Assembly (NCBI GenBank): GCA_030153045.1
Contig: JASLID010000026.1
Location: forward strand, 1-34,533
Reading direction: 5' to 3'
Origin: Flavobacterium sp.
GTDB lineage: Bacteria; Bacteroidota; Bacteroidia; Flavobacteriales; Flavobacteriaceae
Length of the DNA stretch: 34,533 nt
The position numbers were made by a program, and so were the translations under genes. The notes beneath the pieces were generated by a model. It had not been told where the DNA came from, made no database searches, and saw only the letters and a program-made list of their open reading frames with translations. Shown here piece after piece: positions 8,244-15,486 of this stretch (position 1 is its first letter; every line of letters begins with the position of its first letter).

Positions 8244-9266
8244 ATGATGACAGATAATGAAATTGAAGCAATCAAAGTACTATTAGCTTCTCCAAAGAAA
8301 GTAACAATTATTCCGCATAGAAATCCTGATGGTGACGCCATGGGTTCTACTTTAGGCTTATACCATTTTTTACTACAACAAAATCATGATGTAGTAGTGA
8401 TATCACCTAATGAATTTCCTGATTTTTTAGCGTGGTTGCCTTCTTCAGATAAAGTAATGGTTTTTGAAAAAGACAAAGAAAATTGTACTGATAGATTGAA
8501 CCAATCGGATTTAATATTTTGTTTGGATTTCAATGCGCTTCATCGTACTGGAGAAGTAATGGAAGCTACGCTGAAAACACTCGATAAAACATTTATCATG
8601 ATAGACCATCATCAATTCCCTGATGGTTTTGCCAAATATACTTTTTCGGATACGGCTTATGGCTCAACTTGCGAAATGGTGTATCATTTTATACATCAAT
8701 TGAAGCAGGAAAACCTGATTAATAAAGATGTAGCCACGTGTATTTACACTGGAATTGTTACTGATTCCGGTTCGTTTCGATTTCCAGCTACAACCAGCAT
8801 AACGCATAGAGTTGTTGCTGATTTGATTGACAAAGGTGTGGAAAACAGTAAAATTCACAATCAATTGTTTGATACGAGTTCGTACAGCCGATTGCAATTA
8901 CTGGGACGTGCGCTTCAAAACATGAAATTGATGACCGAATATAAGACTTCTTACATCACGCTTTCACAAGAAGAATTAGATCATTTTAATTACCAAAAAG
9001 GAGATACTGAAGGAATTGTTAATTATGGACTTTCTATTGACGGTATCGATTTTACTGCTATCTTTATCGAAAATAAAGACGAAGGAATTGTAAAGATTTC
9101 ATTCCGTTCGCAAGGAGCTTTTGACGTAAATCAATTCTCCCGAACGTATTTTAGCGGTGGTGGACATATTAATGCTGCCGGAGGAAAATCGGATAAATCA
9201 TTAGCAGAAACCGTTATCGAGTTTGAAAAAATTGTCAAAGAAATTAAAAAAATAAGACAAACATGA
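8244..9266 (+). CDS. DHH-family phosphoesterase, NrnA-like oligoribonuclease/pAp phosphatase
   Basis: The protein has 340 residues, the usual NrnA/GdpP-fold length without membrane or PAS parts, so it is cytoplasmic. The Mn-binding DHH motifs are all present: HRNPDGDAMGS (His25, Asp29, Asp31), FCLDFNALHRTG (Asp95), the signature DHH at 121-123 and GIVTDSG (Asp174). The DHHA1 substrate-binding loop GGGHINAAGG starts at 315. Family members degrade very short RNAs and dephosphorylate 3'-phosphoadenosine 5'-phosphate; some also cleave cyclic-dinucleotide breakdown products, which sequence alone cannot separate. Two adjacent ATGs (8244, 8247) are possible starts. A TATTTTCG box ends five bases before the first, which would give a nearly leaderless message. 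The stop overlaps the start of the next gene as ATGA, so the two are translationally coupled. Confidence 0.9.
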   Translation: MMTDNEIEAIKVLLASPKKVTIIPHRNPDGDAMGSTLGLYHFLLQQNHDVVVISPNEFPDFLAWLPSSDKVMVFEKDKENCTDRLNQSDLIFCLDFNALHRTGEVMEATLKTLDKTFIMIDHHQFPDGFAKYTFSDTAYGSTCEMVYHFIHQLKQENLINKDVATCIYTGIVTDSGSFRFPATTSITHRVVADLIDKGVENSKIHNQLFDTSSYSRLQLLGRALQNMKLMTEYKTSYITLSQEELDHFNYQKGDTEGIVNYGLSIDGIDFTAIFIENKDEGIVKISFRSQGAFDVNQFSRTYFSGGGHINAAGGKSDKSLAETVIEFEKIVKEIKKIRQT

Positions 9267-9829
9267 AAGCATTAAAAATTGTTGGAAGCTTAATTCTTGG
9301 CATGAATTTAGTTACTTGTTGCACAACGAAACAAGAACCTCGCAGACCTGTTTCACAGTCATCTGGAGAATTCATGAAACAATCGATTGAAAGAAATAAA
9401 AAGCTAAATGAAGGAGAAGAAAAAATTATTGCTAATCTTATTAAAAAAGACACCGCAGTAGATTATATTTCGTCAACTAAAGGATATTGGTATTATTACC
9501 ACAATAAAAACAGTACAGAAACTGCCATGCCAATAAAAGGCGATATTGCTTTTTTTGATTATGAAATAAAAGACATTAAAGGGAATATCATATACAGTCA
9601 ATTGGAATTAAAACCACAACGTTATGCTGTAGACAAACAAAACATCATGATTGGTTTGCGCGATGGTATTAAATTAATGAAAAAAGGAGAAAAAGTGACC
9701 TTTTTATTTCCTTCGCATATGGCTTTTGGATATCATGGTGATAACAAAAAAATTGGGACTAACGAACCTTTAATTTGTACAGTTACCTTAAATGATTTCA
9801 AACCCGAAAACGAATTAAAAATTGAATAA
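9263..9829 (+). CDS. gldI: Gliding-motility-associated FKBP-type peptidyl-prolyl isomerase lipoprotein GldI
   Basis: The 188-residue protein starts with a lipoprotein signal peptide ending in LVTC, so it should be lipid-anchored in the envelope. The C-terminal half is an FKBP domain: KGDIAFFDYEIKDIKGNIIYS, then GLRDGIKLMKKGEKVTFLFPS, then AFGYHGDNKKIGTNEPL. The FKBP active-site loop is present in this shorter, divergent form. In Flavobacterium johnsoniae GldI is a lipoprotein needed for gliding and is thought to help fold components of the gliding/type IX secretion machinery. The ATGA overlap with the upstream DHH gene and the 22-nt gap to the downstream isomerase indicate a single operon. 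Assignment rests on the lipoprotein plus FKBP layout and on context, so a sister FKBP lipoprotein is the alternative. Confidence 0.82.
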   Translation: MKALKIVGSLILGMNLVTCCTTKQEPRRPVSQSSGEFMKQSIERNKKLNEGEEKIIANLIKKDTAVDYISSTKGYWYYYHNKNSTETAMPIKGDIAFFDYEIKDIKGNIIYSQLELKPQRYAVDKQNIMIGLRDGIKLMKKGEKVTFLFPSHMAFGYHGDNKKIGTNEPLICTVTLNDFKPENELKIE

Positions 9830-9851
9830 CTATAAATAATTATTAACTAAA

Positions 9852-10958
9852 ATGAATCGAATGACAAGTCTATTTTTAAGTTTTTTTGCATTACTATTCT
9901 CATCATGTAACTCTGATTATGATAAATTACCTGATGGATTATATGCTGAATTAGAAACAAGCAAGGGGAAAATTTTATTACAATTAGAATACGAAAAAAC
10001 GCCTGTAACTGTTGCCAATTTTGTTTCACTTGCTGAAGGAAAAAACACAATGGTGAACGAAAAGTTTAGCGGAAAACCCTTCTACAACGGATTAAAATTT
10101 CACAGAGTAATTGCTGATTTTATGATTCAAGGTGGTGATCCAGACGGAAATGGAACTGGCGGTCCAGGCTACAAATTCAAAGACGAATGTTTACCTGAAT
10201 TAAAAATGGACAAAGCAGGTGTCTTAGCCATGGCTAATGCTGGTCCTGGAACTAACGGAAGTCAATTTTTCATCACGCACAAAGAAACCAATTACTTAAA
10301 TGGTCGTCATACCGTTTTTGGTCACGTGGTAACTGGACAAGATGTGGTAAACGCTATTGCTCAAGGTGATGAAATTAAAAAAGTAACGATCATTAGAAAA
10401 GGTGCTAAAGCCAAAAAATTTGATGCTCCAAAAGTATTCAAAGATCATTTTGAAGCTGAAAATGCTGCAAAAAAAGCTAACGAAGCTAAATTTGCTAAAG
10501 TAAAAGCAGACAAAGTAGCCTTTTTTGCAACTGCAAAAAGTGGTGGAACAAAATCAGATTCAGGATTAACGTATAACATTGTACAAAAAGGTTCAGGTAA
10601 AAAACCTGCTGCTGGTACAACAGTTTATGTACACTATGCTGGTTTCTTCGAAGACGGAACGTTATTTGATTCAAGCTACGAAAGTGTAAACAAAGATTTT
10701 GGTAAGTTTGATGAGAACAGAGCTGCACAAAACGGATACCAACCTTTCCCTTTCCAAGCAGGTAGAAAAGACGGTTTAATCCCGGGATTCTTAGAAGGAT
10801 TAGAAAAAATGGGTTTTGGAGATAAAGCAGTATTGTTTATTCCTTCAAACTTAGGATATGGTGCACAAGGTGCTGGTGGAGTTATTCCTCCTAATACTAA
10901 TTTGGTTTTCGAATTAGAACTATTAGAAGCATTACCTACGCCTACTACAACAAAGTAA
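9852..10958 (+). CDS. Dual-domain peptidyl-prolyl isomerase lipoprotein: cyclophilin fused to FKBP
   Basis: The 368-residue protein has a lipoprotein signal (LLFSSC, Cys19). The cyclophilin domain (about 28-185) shows FHRVIADFMIQGGDPDG, GPGTNGSQFFIT and HTVFGHV, including the catalytic Arg of FHR. A Lys/Ala-rich linker (about 190-230) leads to the FKBP domain (about 238-360), with VHYAGFFEDGTLFDSS and the IPSNLGYGAQGAGGVIPPNT loop. Such dual-family isomerases are known from flavobacteria and some protists. The two domains catalyse the same proline isomerisation with different folds. Following gldI, the protein is probably an envelope folding factor for secreted or outer-membrane clients. Met4 (9861) is an alternative start. 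A strong terminator follows. Confidence 0.92.
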   Translation: MNRMTSLFLSFFALLFSSCNSDYDKLPDGLYAELETSKGKILLQLEYEKTPVTVANFVSLAEGKNTMVNEKFSGKPFYNGLKFHRVIADFMIQGGDPDGNGTGGPGYKFKDECLPELKMDKAGVLAMANAGPGTNGSQFFITHKETNYLNGRHTVFGHVVTGQDVVNAIAQGDEIKKVTIIRKGAKAKKFDAPKVFKDHFEAENAAKKANEAKFAKVKADKVAFFATAKSGGTKSDSGLTYNIVQKGSGKKPAAGTTVYVHYAGFFEDGTLFDSSYESVNKDFGKFDENRAAQNGYQPFPFQAGRKDGLIPGFLEGLEKMGFGDKAVLFIPSNLGYGAQGAGGVIPPNTNLVFELELLEALPTPTTTK

Positions 10959-10976
10959 TACTACGGTAAATGGTAT

Positions 10977-11010
10977 AAAAAAAGGAGCAAATTCATTTTG
11001 CTCCTTTTTT
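10977..11010. terminator. Bidirectional intrinsic terminator between convergent genes
   Basis: A perfect 14-bp stem AAAAAAGGAGCAAA / TTTGCTCCTTTTTT with a loop centred on TTCA. A/T runs on both sides let it work for the isomerase operon (plus) and for the gene ending at 11019 (minus). Confidence 0.85.
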
Positions 11011-11018
11011 GTTTTTGA

Positions 11019-11456
11019 TTATCCTTTAAACTTCCAATCGAATTCGTCTTTATCATTGAAGATGGCACCCAATTCAAATCGAATCACCTCATCATATTCC
11101 ACTTGAAAAATCATCCAGTTGCTTTCGTTAAAGTAATTATCGACAGTATCAAAATTTTCTACTTCGAGTGATTTAATGCCTTTGTTAGTTAACATTTCTT
11201 CAATAGCTTTTGAAGTTTTACCTATTATTTTTTCTGAAAACAATTCTAAGTCTGCATTAGAGCTAATCATATAACCCAAACGCAAGTCTTCATCGTCGTA
11301 AAAGGTCAGACGTAATTTCTTACTGTTGTACAAGTAAATTACATTGTTGTCTTCGTCTTTGTATTGCTTATCCGGATTGCCATAGACCGAAACCACATCT
11401 TTTTGTTTCATACCAAAAACGAGTTGGTCTATTCCTATTTTAGGGTTTATTTTCAT
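11019..11456 (-). CDS. Small cytoplasmic protein of unknown function
   Basis: The protein has 145 residues from the ATG at 11456. An upstream TTG at 11474 is in frame but falls inside the -7 box, so it is rejected. No signal peptide or membrane segment is seen. It begins MKINPKIGIDQLVFGMKQKD and continues with YGNPDKQYKDEDNNVIYLYN and IGKTSKAIEEML, a pattern of short amphipathic helices and strands rich in Asp and Glu. The G-M-x-x-x-D-V...G-x-P order recalls small BamE/SmpA-like folds, but there is no lipobox and I do not assign it to that family. It is convergent with the isomerase operon and appears to be a single-gene unit. Confidence 0.75.
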   Translation of the reverse strand: MKINPKIGIDQLVFGMKQKDVVSVYGNPDKQYKDEDNNVIYLYNSKKLRLTFYDDEDLRLGYMISSNADLELFSEKIIGKTSKAIEEMLTNKGIKSLEVENFDTVDNYFNESNWMIFQVEYDEVIRFELGAIFNDKDEFDWKFKG

Positions 11457-11471
11457 AGAGCTTATTTTTGA

Positions 11472-11479
11472 CAAAGGTA
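11472..11479 (-). promoter_or_regulatory. -7 promoter element of the gene starting at 11456
   Basis: TACCTTTG on the minus strand, 15 nt upstream of the ATG. The position 19 nt further upstream reads TTTT rather than TTTG, a weak -33 match. Confidence 0.5.
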
Positions 11480-11550
11480 AGACAATACTTTTTAGAAGAA
11501 AAAAGCTATTTTTACGTGATGGTGGTATTCTGAGTGGAATATATTTATGA

Positions 11551-12081
11551 GTTGTACACCATTACAAAATCGAATAGAAACATTGTAAAATTATAATTAA
11601 TGAAAATCTTATTGTCGCTATTTCTTTTTCTTACTATCCTAAGTAATTTCAATCCGAAAATTAAACAAGATGATTATTCTAAAAAAATTATTGGAAAATG
11701 GAAATACATAGAAACGAAAACTAAGTTTGGAGAAAAAGTGGAATCTATAGAAAGTAATTATGGAACTCTAATCGAAAGCGGTCCAAAAATTATATATAAT
11801 TCTGATCATACATATAAAATGATATTTACTTCAGAAAATATAGATAAAGGAAAATGGAAATTCAATCAAAAAACTATGACGATTGAACATCAATTATTGA
11901 TTGACAGTAGTAACACTATTGGAAAAAGCTTAATCAAAGATGGGGAAGCAATAAAACAAAGCGATGGAAATTATTATGAAAAAAATGACTGTGTAATTTC
12001 AAAAATTGACGACAAAGAAATGGTTGTCAACGAATATGATTTGAGAAAAATTTATAGAAGAGAAAAGTAACGGTGCACAAC
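11551..12081. repeat. Imperfect inverted repeats flanking a single gene
   Basis: GTTGTACACC at 11551-11560 and GGTGCACAAC at 12072-12081 are inverted copies differing at one base. They bracket the gene at 11600-12070; the right copy begins one base after its stop codon. The right copy continues into CAGCGGTTTTATGGGATTGC. This resembles the ends of exchangeable gene cassettes, but no integrase, direct target duplication or second cassette is visible. Confidence 0.4.
11600..12070 (+). CDS. Secreted lipocalin-like small protein, function unknown
   Basis: The 156-residue protein begins with a hydrophobic signal sequence (MKILLSLFLFLTILSNFNPK). The mature part starts KKIIGKWKYIETKT and later has KIIYNSDHTYKM, KGKWKFNQKTMTIEH and KEMVVNEYDLRKIYRR. 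The GKW...GKW pattern with alternating strands is typical of lipocalin-like or DUF5004-like beta-barrel domains in Bacteroidetes, usually of unknown ligand. The gene is strongly AT-rich. It is flanked by inverted GTTGTACACC/GGTGCACAAC repeats, which may mark it as an acquired cassette. I see no lipobox Cys. The gene call is firm; the fold is an inference from local motifs. Confidence 0.7.
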   Translation: MKILLSLFLFLTILSNFNPKIKQDDYSKKIIGKWKYIETKTKFGEKVESIESNYGTLIESGPKIIYNSDHTYKMIFTSENIDKGKWKFNQKTMTIEHQLLIDSSNTIGKSLIKDGEAIKQSDGNYYEKNDCVISKIDDKEMVVNEYDLRKIYRREK

Positions 12082-12210
12082 AGCGGTTTTATGGGATTGC
12101 TAGGATTGATTTGTATTTATATTTTTTAAGCCTTTTTCTTACACTTATAATCTTTTGTGTAAATTTACGCAACGTCAAAAAACCAATTTAAACCAACAAC
12201 ACATAAGACA

Positions 12211-12774
12211 ATGGAAAATAGAAAAGAGTTGTCACCAGCACAACAATCAGTACTACTTACAACATTAAAATCTCGCTTTGAGAAGAACATGTCCCGTCAT
12301 GCATCACTTGAATGGGCTAAAGTTCAAACAAAACTGGAGGCTAATCCTAAAAAACTCTGGTCACTTCATGAAATGGAAGAAACCGGCGGTGAACCAGACG
12401 TTGTAGGTCATGATAAAAAGACTGACGAATACATTTTTTATGATTGCTCTGCCGAAAGTCCTAAAGGCCGTAGAAGTGTTTGTTACGACCGTGAAGCACT
12501 AGATGCAAGGAAAGAACATAAACCAGCAAATAGTGCTATCGATATGGCTACTGCCATGGGTGTTGCCATTTTAACAGAAGAACAATATCGAGAGTTACAA
12601 GCACTTGGTCATTTCGATACGAAAACATCGAGTTGGATAAAAACACCGGCTGACATTAGAAAACGAGGTGGTGCTATTTTTTCTGATTTCCGATACGACA
12701 CTGTCTTTGTGTATCACAACGGTGCTGATTCGTATTATGCTGCAAGGGGGTTTCGTGGTTCGTTAAGGGTATAA
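12211..12774 (+). CDS. DUF4256 family protein
   Basis: The 187-residue cytoplasmic protein matches the DUF4256 pattern along its length. It has an N-terminal helix with LKSRFEKNMSRH and W-x-x-V-x-x-x-L, then EMEETGGEPDVVGHD, YIFYDCSAESPKGRRSVCYD, MGVAILTEEQYRELQALG and a C-terminal RKRGGAIFSDFRYDTVFVYH. The family has no established biochemical role. The conserved Cys, Asp and Arg residues in the central and C-terminal segments suggest an enzyme-like core, but I will not name a reaction. The gene stands alone, with 140 bp upstream containing no clear consensus promoter (TAAATTTA at 12160 is one base off). Confidence 0.85.
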   Translation: MENRKELSPAQQSVLLTTLKSRFEKNMSRHASLEWAKVQTKLEANPKKLWSLHEMEETGGEPDVVGHDKKTDEYIFYDCSAESPKGRRSVCYDREALDARKEHKPANSAIDMATAMGVAILTEEQYRELQALGHFDTKTSSWIKTPADIRKRGGAIFSDFRYDTVFVYHNGADSYYAARGFRGSLRV

Positions 12775-12899
12775 TTTTAAATAAATGGTGTTTTAAGGCA
12801 AGAGGTTTTTTGTATATTTAACTTAGAATGTAACCACACAAATCCCGGCTACAGAAATTCAGAGAAAAGTTGAACATAACTATAAAAGAAAAGCATTAA

Positions 12900-14084
12900 A
12901 TGAAATTGACTTTACCAATTATAGTAGTTTCTCAATTTCTTTGCACATCACTTTGGTTTGCAGGAAATTCAATTATTTCTGACATTGCTAAAGACTTACA
13001 TCTTGAACAATCGTTTTTAGCACATCTCACAAGCTCCATACAATTAGGATTTATAACAGGCACTTTGTTTTTTGCTGTCTTTACAATTTCAGACCGGTTT
13101 TCGCCTTCGCTTGTTTTTTTCTGCAGTTCCATCCTTGCAGGTCTTTTTAATCTTGGAATAAGCATCAATAATATTCATTCAACAGAGATTCTTTTATTCC
13201 GATTTTTAACCGGCTTTTTTCTTGCGGGGATTTATCCCGTTGGCATGAAGATAGCTTCTGATTATTTTCAAGCTGGACTTGGAAAATCATTGGGGTTTTT
13301 AGTAGGCGCTTTAGTAGTAGGCACCGCTTTTCCGCATTTATTGAAAAACTTTGCAACAGATTTTTCTTGGAAATATGTTCTATATATAACCACGTTATTG
13401 TCAATATTGGGTGGACTCAGTGTTTTCCTTTTTGTGCCTGACGGGCCCTACCGTAAACCAAGTCAAAAAATGAATTTCACTACGTTTGCGAAAGTTTTCA
13501 AACACAAGGATTTTCGTTCGGCTTCATTCGGGTATTTTGGGCATATGTGGGAGTTGTATACTTTTTGGGCATTTGTACCTGTAATGATGGCAACTTATAA
13601 CAACAACTATCCCGAAATGCATCTAAATATTCCCTTATTGTCATTTCTTATCATTGGATCTGGTGGATTAGCATGCGTTTTCAGCGGAATGCTTTCTCAA
13701 CACTTTGGCGCCAAAAAAATAGCAACAATAGCTTTATCTTTATCGTGTTTGTGTTGCATCACTTCACCTCTTTTTTTATTTTCTGATTCGATAATCTTGT
13801 TACTTATTTTTTTATTCTTTTGGGGACTTGTAGTTATTGCTGATTCACCTTTATTTTCTACTTTAGTTGCTCAAAATGCACCAGAAGATTCTAGAGGTAC
13901 TTCGCTTACAATTGTAAATTGTTTAGGGTTTTCTATTACTATTATCAGTATCCAATTTATTAATATGCTTTCTGATAAAATAAATCCCCAATATATTTAT
14001 ATGTTACTTGCAATTGGGCCTATATTTGGACTCGTAGCAATATTGAGAAACAACAATAAGAGACAAAACACCAATACAATATGA
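12900..14084 (+). CDS. Major facilitator superfamily transporter
   Basis: The 394-residue inner-membrane protein has about 12 hydrophobic segments. Typical MFS marks include LLFRFLTGFFLAGIYPVGMK in the first half (helix 4, with the conserved Arg) and a central cytoplasmic loop (FVPDGPYRKPSQKMNF). A D-R-F segment after helix 2 replaces the usual GxxaDrxGrr. The best general resemblance is to NarK/CynX-like or drug-proton antiporter MFS proteins; the substrate cannot be read from sequence. Its stop overlaps the start of the mepB-like gene (ATGA at 14081-14084), so the two proteins are translationally coupled. In Staphylococcus mepB lies beside a MATE multidrug exporter, so the pairing here suggests efflux of a toxic compound. 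Confidence 0.9.
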   Translation: MKLTLPIIVVSQFLCTSLWFAGNSIISDIAKDLHLEQSFLAHLTSSIQLGFITGTLFFAVFTISDRFSPSLVFFCSSILAGLFNLGISINNIHSTEILLFRFLTGFFLAGIYPVGMKIASDYFQAGLGKSLGFLVGALVVGTAFPHLLKNFATDFSWKYVLYITTLLSILGGLSVFLFVPDGPYRKPSQKMNFTTFAKVFKHKDFRSASFGYFGHMWELYTFWAFVPVMMATYNNNYPEMHLNIPLLSFLIIGSGGLACVFSGMLSQHFGAKKIATIALSLSCLCCITSPLFLFSDSIILLLIFLFFWGLVVIADSPLFSTLVAQNAPEDSRGTSLTIVNCLGFSITIISIQFINMLSDKINPQYIYMLLAIGPIFGLVAILRNNNKRQNTNTI

Positions 14085-14626
14085 CACTCGAGAACACATT
14101 AACTACAATAAACTCATTACATTCCGACCTAATAATTGCGAAAGAATTGGTTTATGACAAGTGTAATTTCGAATTAACAAACCCTAAAATACATTCTGAA
14201 AGTGTCGAATATGGAGCTTGTTCATTTGGTTTGAATGGAAAGGTTGTTCAGCATCGAGCGTCTAAAATTACTCCAACAAAAATTGGGCAGTTTGTAACCA
14301 TTTGGAAACGAAATAAAGACGGGGTAACAGAACCATTTTGTGTTTCTGACACTATAGATTTTATCATTATTACAGCCAGAAGTGGCAACAACTTGGGACA
14401 ATTTATCTTTCCGAAAAATGTTTTGGCCAACAAAGGAATTATTACTCAAAATGGCAAAGAAGGAAAACGCGGCATTCGAGTTTATCCTCCTTGGGATATA
14501 ACGACTAGTAAACAAGCTGAGAAAACCCAAAACTGGCAGACAGACTATTTTATGACCATTGAAAAAGATAATACTGATCTCACTTTGATAAAAAAATTAT
14601 TTACAAAAATAAACGAAGTTGACTAA
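14081..14626 (+). CDS. MepB family protein
   Basis: The 181-residue soluble protein has the MepB signature in order: ESVEYGACSFGLNGKVVQHR, ASKITPTKIGQFVTIWKRN, EPFCVSDTIDF, GQFIFPKNVLANKGI, GKRGIRVYPPWD and KQAEKTQNWQTDYF. MepB-family proteins occur in Staphylococcus aureus downstream of the multidrug regulator and exporter MepR-MepA and more widely in bacteria, but their activity is not established. Length and motif content indicate an intact copy. It is coupled to the upstream MFS transporter by the ATGA overlap, which suggests one shared function. No regulator of the MarR or TetR type is present next to the pair. Confidence 0.88.
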   Translation: MTLENTLTTINSLHSDLIIAKELVYDKCNFELTNPKIHSESVEYGACSFGLNGKVVQHRASKITPTKIGQFVTIWKRNKDGVTEPFCVSDTIDFIIITARSGNNLGQFIFPKNVLANKGIITQNGKEGKRGIRVYPPWDITTSKQAEKTQNWQTDYFMTIEKDNTDLTLIKKLFTKINEVD

Positions 14627-14750
14627 CGATAAAACAAAGAACCGATATACCTTAGAAGGACAAGAAACTGAAAGATTAAAATTCAGATTATTAAATGTAT
14701 GATCATACTATTTACAAACTTTTTACTTCAAGAGAAATATAAGTAATAAA
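14619..14750 (+). pseudogene. Remnant of a GNAT acetyltransferase gene
   Basis: A frame starting with TTG at 14619, overlapping the end of mepB, reads TNDKTKNRYTLEGQETERLK then FRLLNV and a stop at 14702. The L-E-G-Q-E-T-E-R-L-K-F-R block is the classical opening strand of RimJ/RimL-type acetyltransferases. One frame over, the next bases read YDHTIYKLFTSREI and a stop, which fits the following helix of such proteins. No acetyl-CoA-binding motif follows. I interpret it as a 5' fragment left by deletion and a frameshift. It is short, so chance similarity is possible. Confidence 0.45.
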
Positions 14751-14795
14751 GCAGATTCTTAACTTTTTGTGAGGAAAAAGGCAAAAACAATTTTG

Positions 14796-14803
14796 TAAAT
14801 TTG
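14796..14803 (+). promoter_or_regulatory. -7 promoter element of the dioxygenase gene
   Basis: TAAATTTG matches TAnnTTTG, 31 nt before the ATG at 14835. The nearest TTTG (14766-14769) is 26 nt upstream, a little further than the usual 17-23. Confidence 0.5.
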
Positions 14804-14834
14804 ATACAATTAACTGATTTTAAAAGCTTTAATT

Positions 14835-15482
14835 ATGTTTAATTATATCAAAATAAGTTTTTGCATGGCCCTTTTAACTACTTTACTAGCCTGCCAACAA
14901 TCTGTTTCAAAAAAAGACACCACTCAGGTAGTGGCTTCTGTAACTCAGAAAGACGATTGTGACAATCCTGATGCCAACATTAATTGTTGTTTTGCGAATA
15001 TGCCGAAACAACTCACTTCAACCATGGTCATCTTGAGTGATGATCCTAATGGAGAAAAAATGGTACTTAGTGGAACCATTTATAAAAAAGACAAACTAAC
15101 TCCATATCCTAATGTTATCCTTTATGCTTATCATACAGATACCAAAGGAGAGTATTCGAAAAAAGGTAATGAAAAAGGCGTTCAGAAATGGCATGGCTCT
15201 CATCATGGCTGGTGCAAAACAGATAAAAACGGGAATTATAAAATTGAAACCATCCGTCCGGCTTCCTATCCAGGAAGAACCGATCCAGCACATATTCATT
15301 CTGCTGTGAAAATTGCGGGCAATGAAATTCCTATTTACATTACTGATTTTGTATTCAAAGACGATCCTTTACTCCCAAAAACACAACAAAACAAGTTTTC
15401 ATACCAAGGAGGCACTGGTATTGTTGATGTCAAAAAAGTAAACAATCAATGGATTGGTAAAAGAGATATTATTTTGGATTGA
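14835..15482 (+). CDS. Intradiol ring-cleavage dioxygenase-like lipoprotein
   Basis: The 215-residue protein begins with a lipoprotein signal (LLTTLLAC, Cys20), so the catalytic domain is outside the cytoplasm. A Cys-rich stretch (DDCDNPDANINCC) precedes the domain. The intradiol core is visible: YPNVILYAYHTDTKGEYS, then HHGWCKTDKNGNYKIETIRP, then ASYPGRTDPAHIH. Mapping onto catechol 1,2-dioxygenase gives probable non-haem iron ligands Tyr107, Tyr145, His153 and His155, all present. Characterised cytoplasmic members cleave catechols between the hydroxyls with O2. Extracytoplasmic members of this kind are common in Bacteroidetes and their substrates are largely unknown. The gene stands alone with its own promoter-like box and converges on the GNAT gene, leaving four bases between them. 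Confidence 0.85.
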   Translation: MFNYIKISFCMALLTTLLACQQSVSKKDTTQVVASVTQKDDCDNPDANINCCFANMPKQLTSTMVILSDDPNGEKMVLSGTIYKKDKLTPYPNVILYAYHTDTKGEYSKKGNEKGVQKWHGSHHGWCKTDKNGNYKIETIRPASYPGRTDPAHIHSAVKIAGNEIPIYITDFVFKDDPLLPKTQQNKFSYQGGTGIVDVKKVNNQWIGKRDIILD

Positions 15483-15486
15483 AGAT

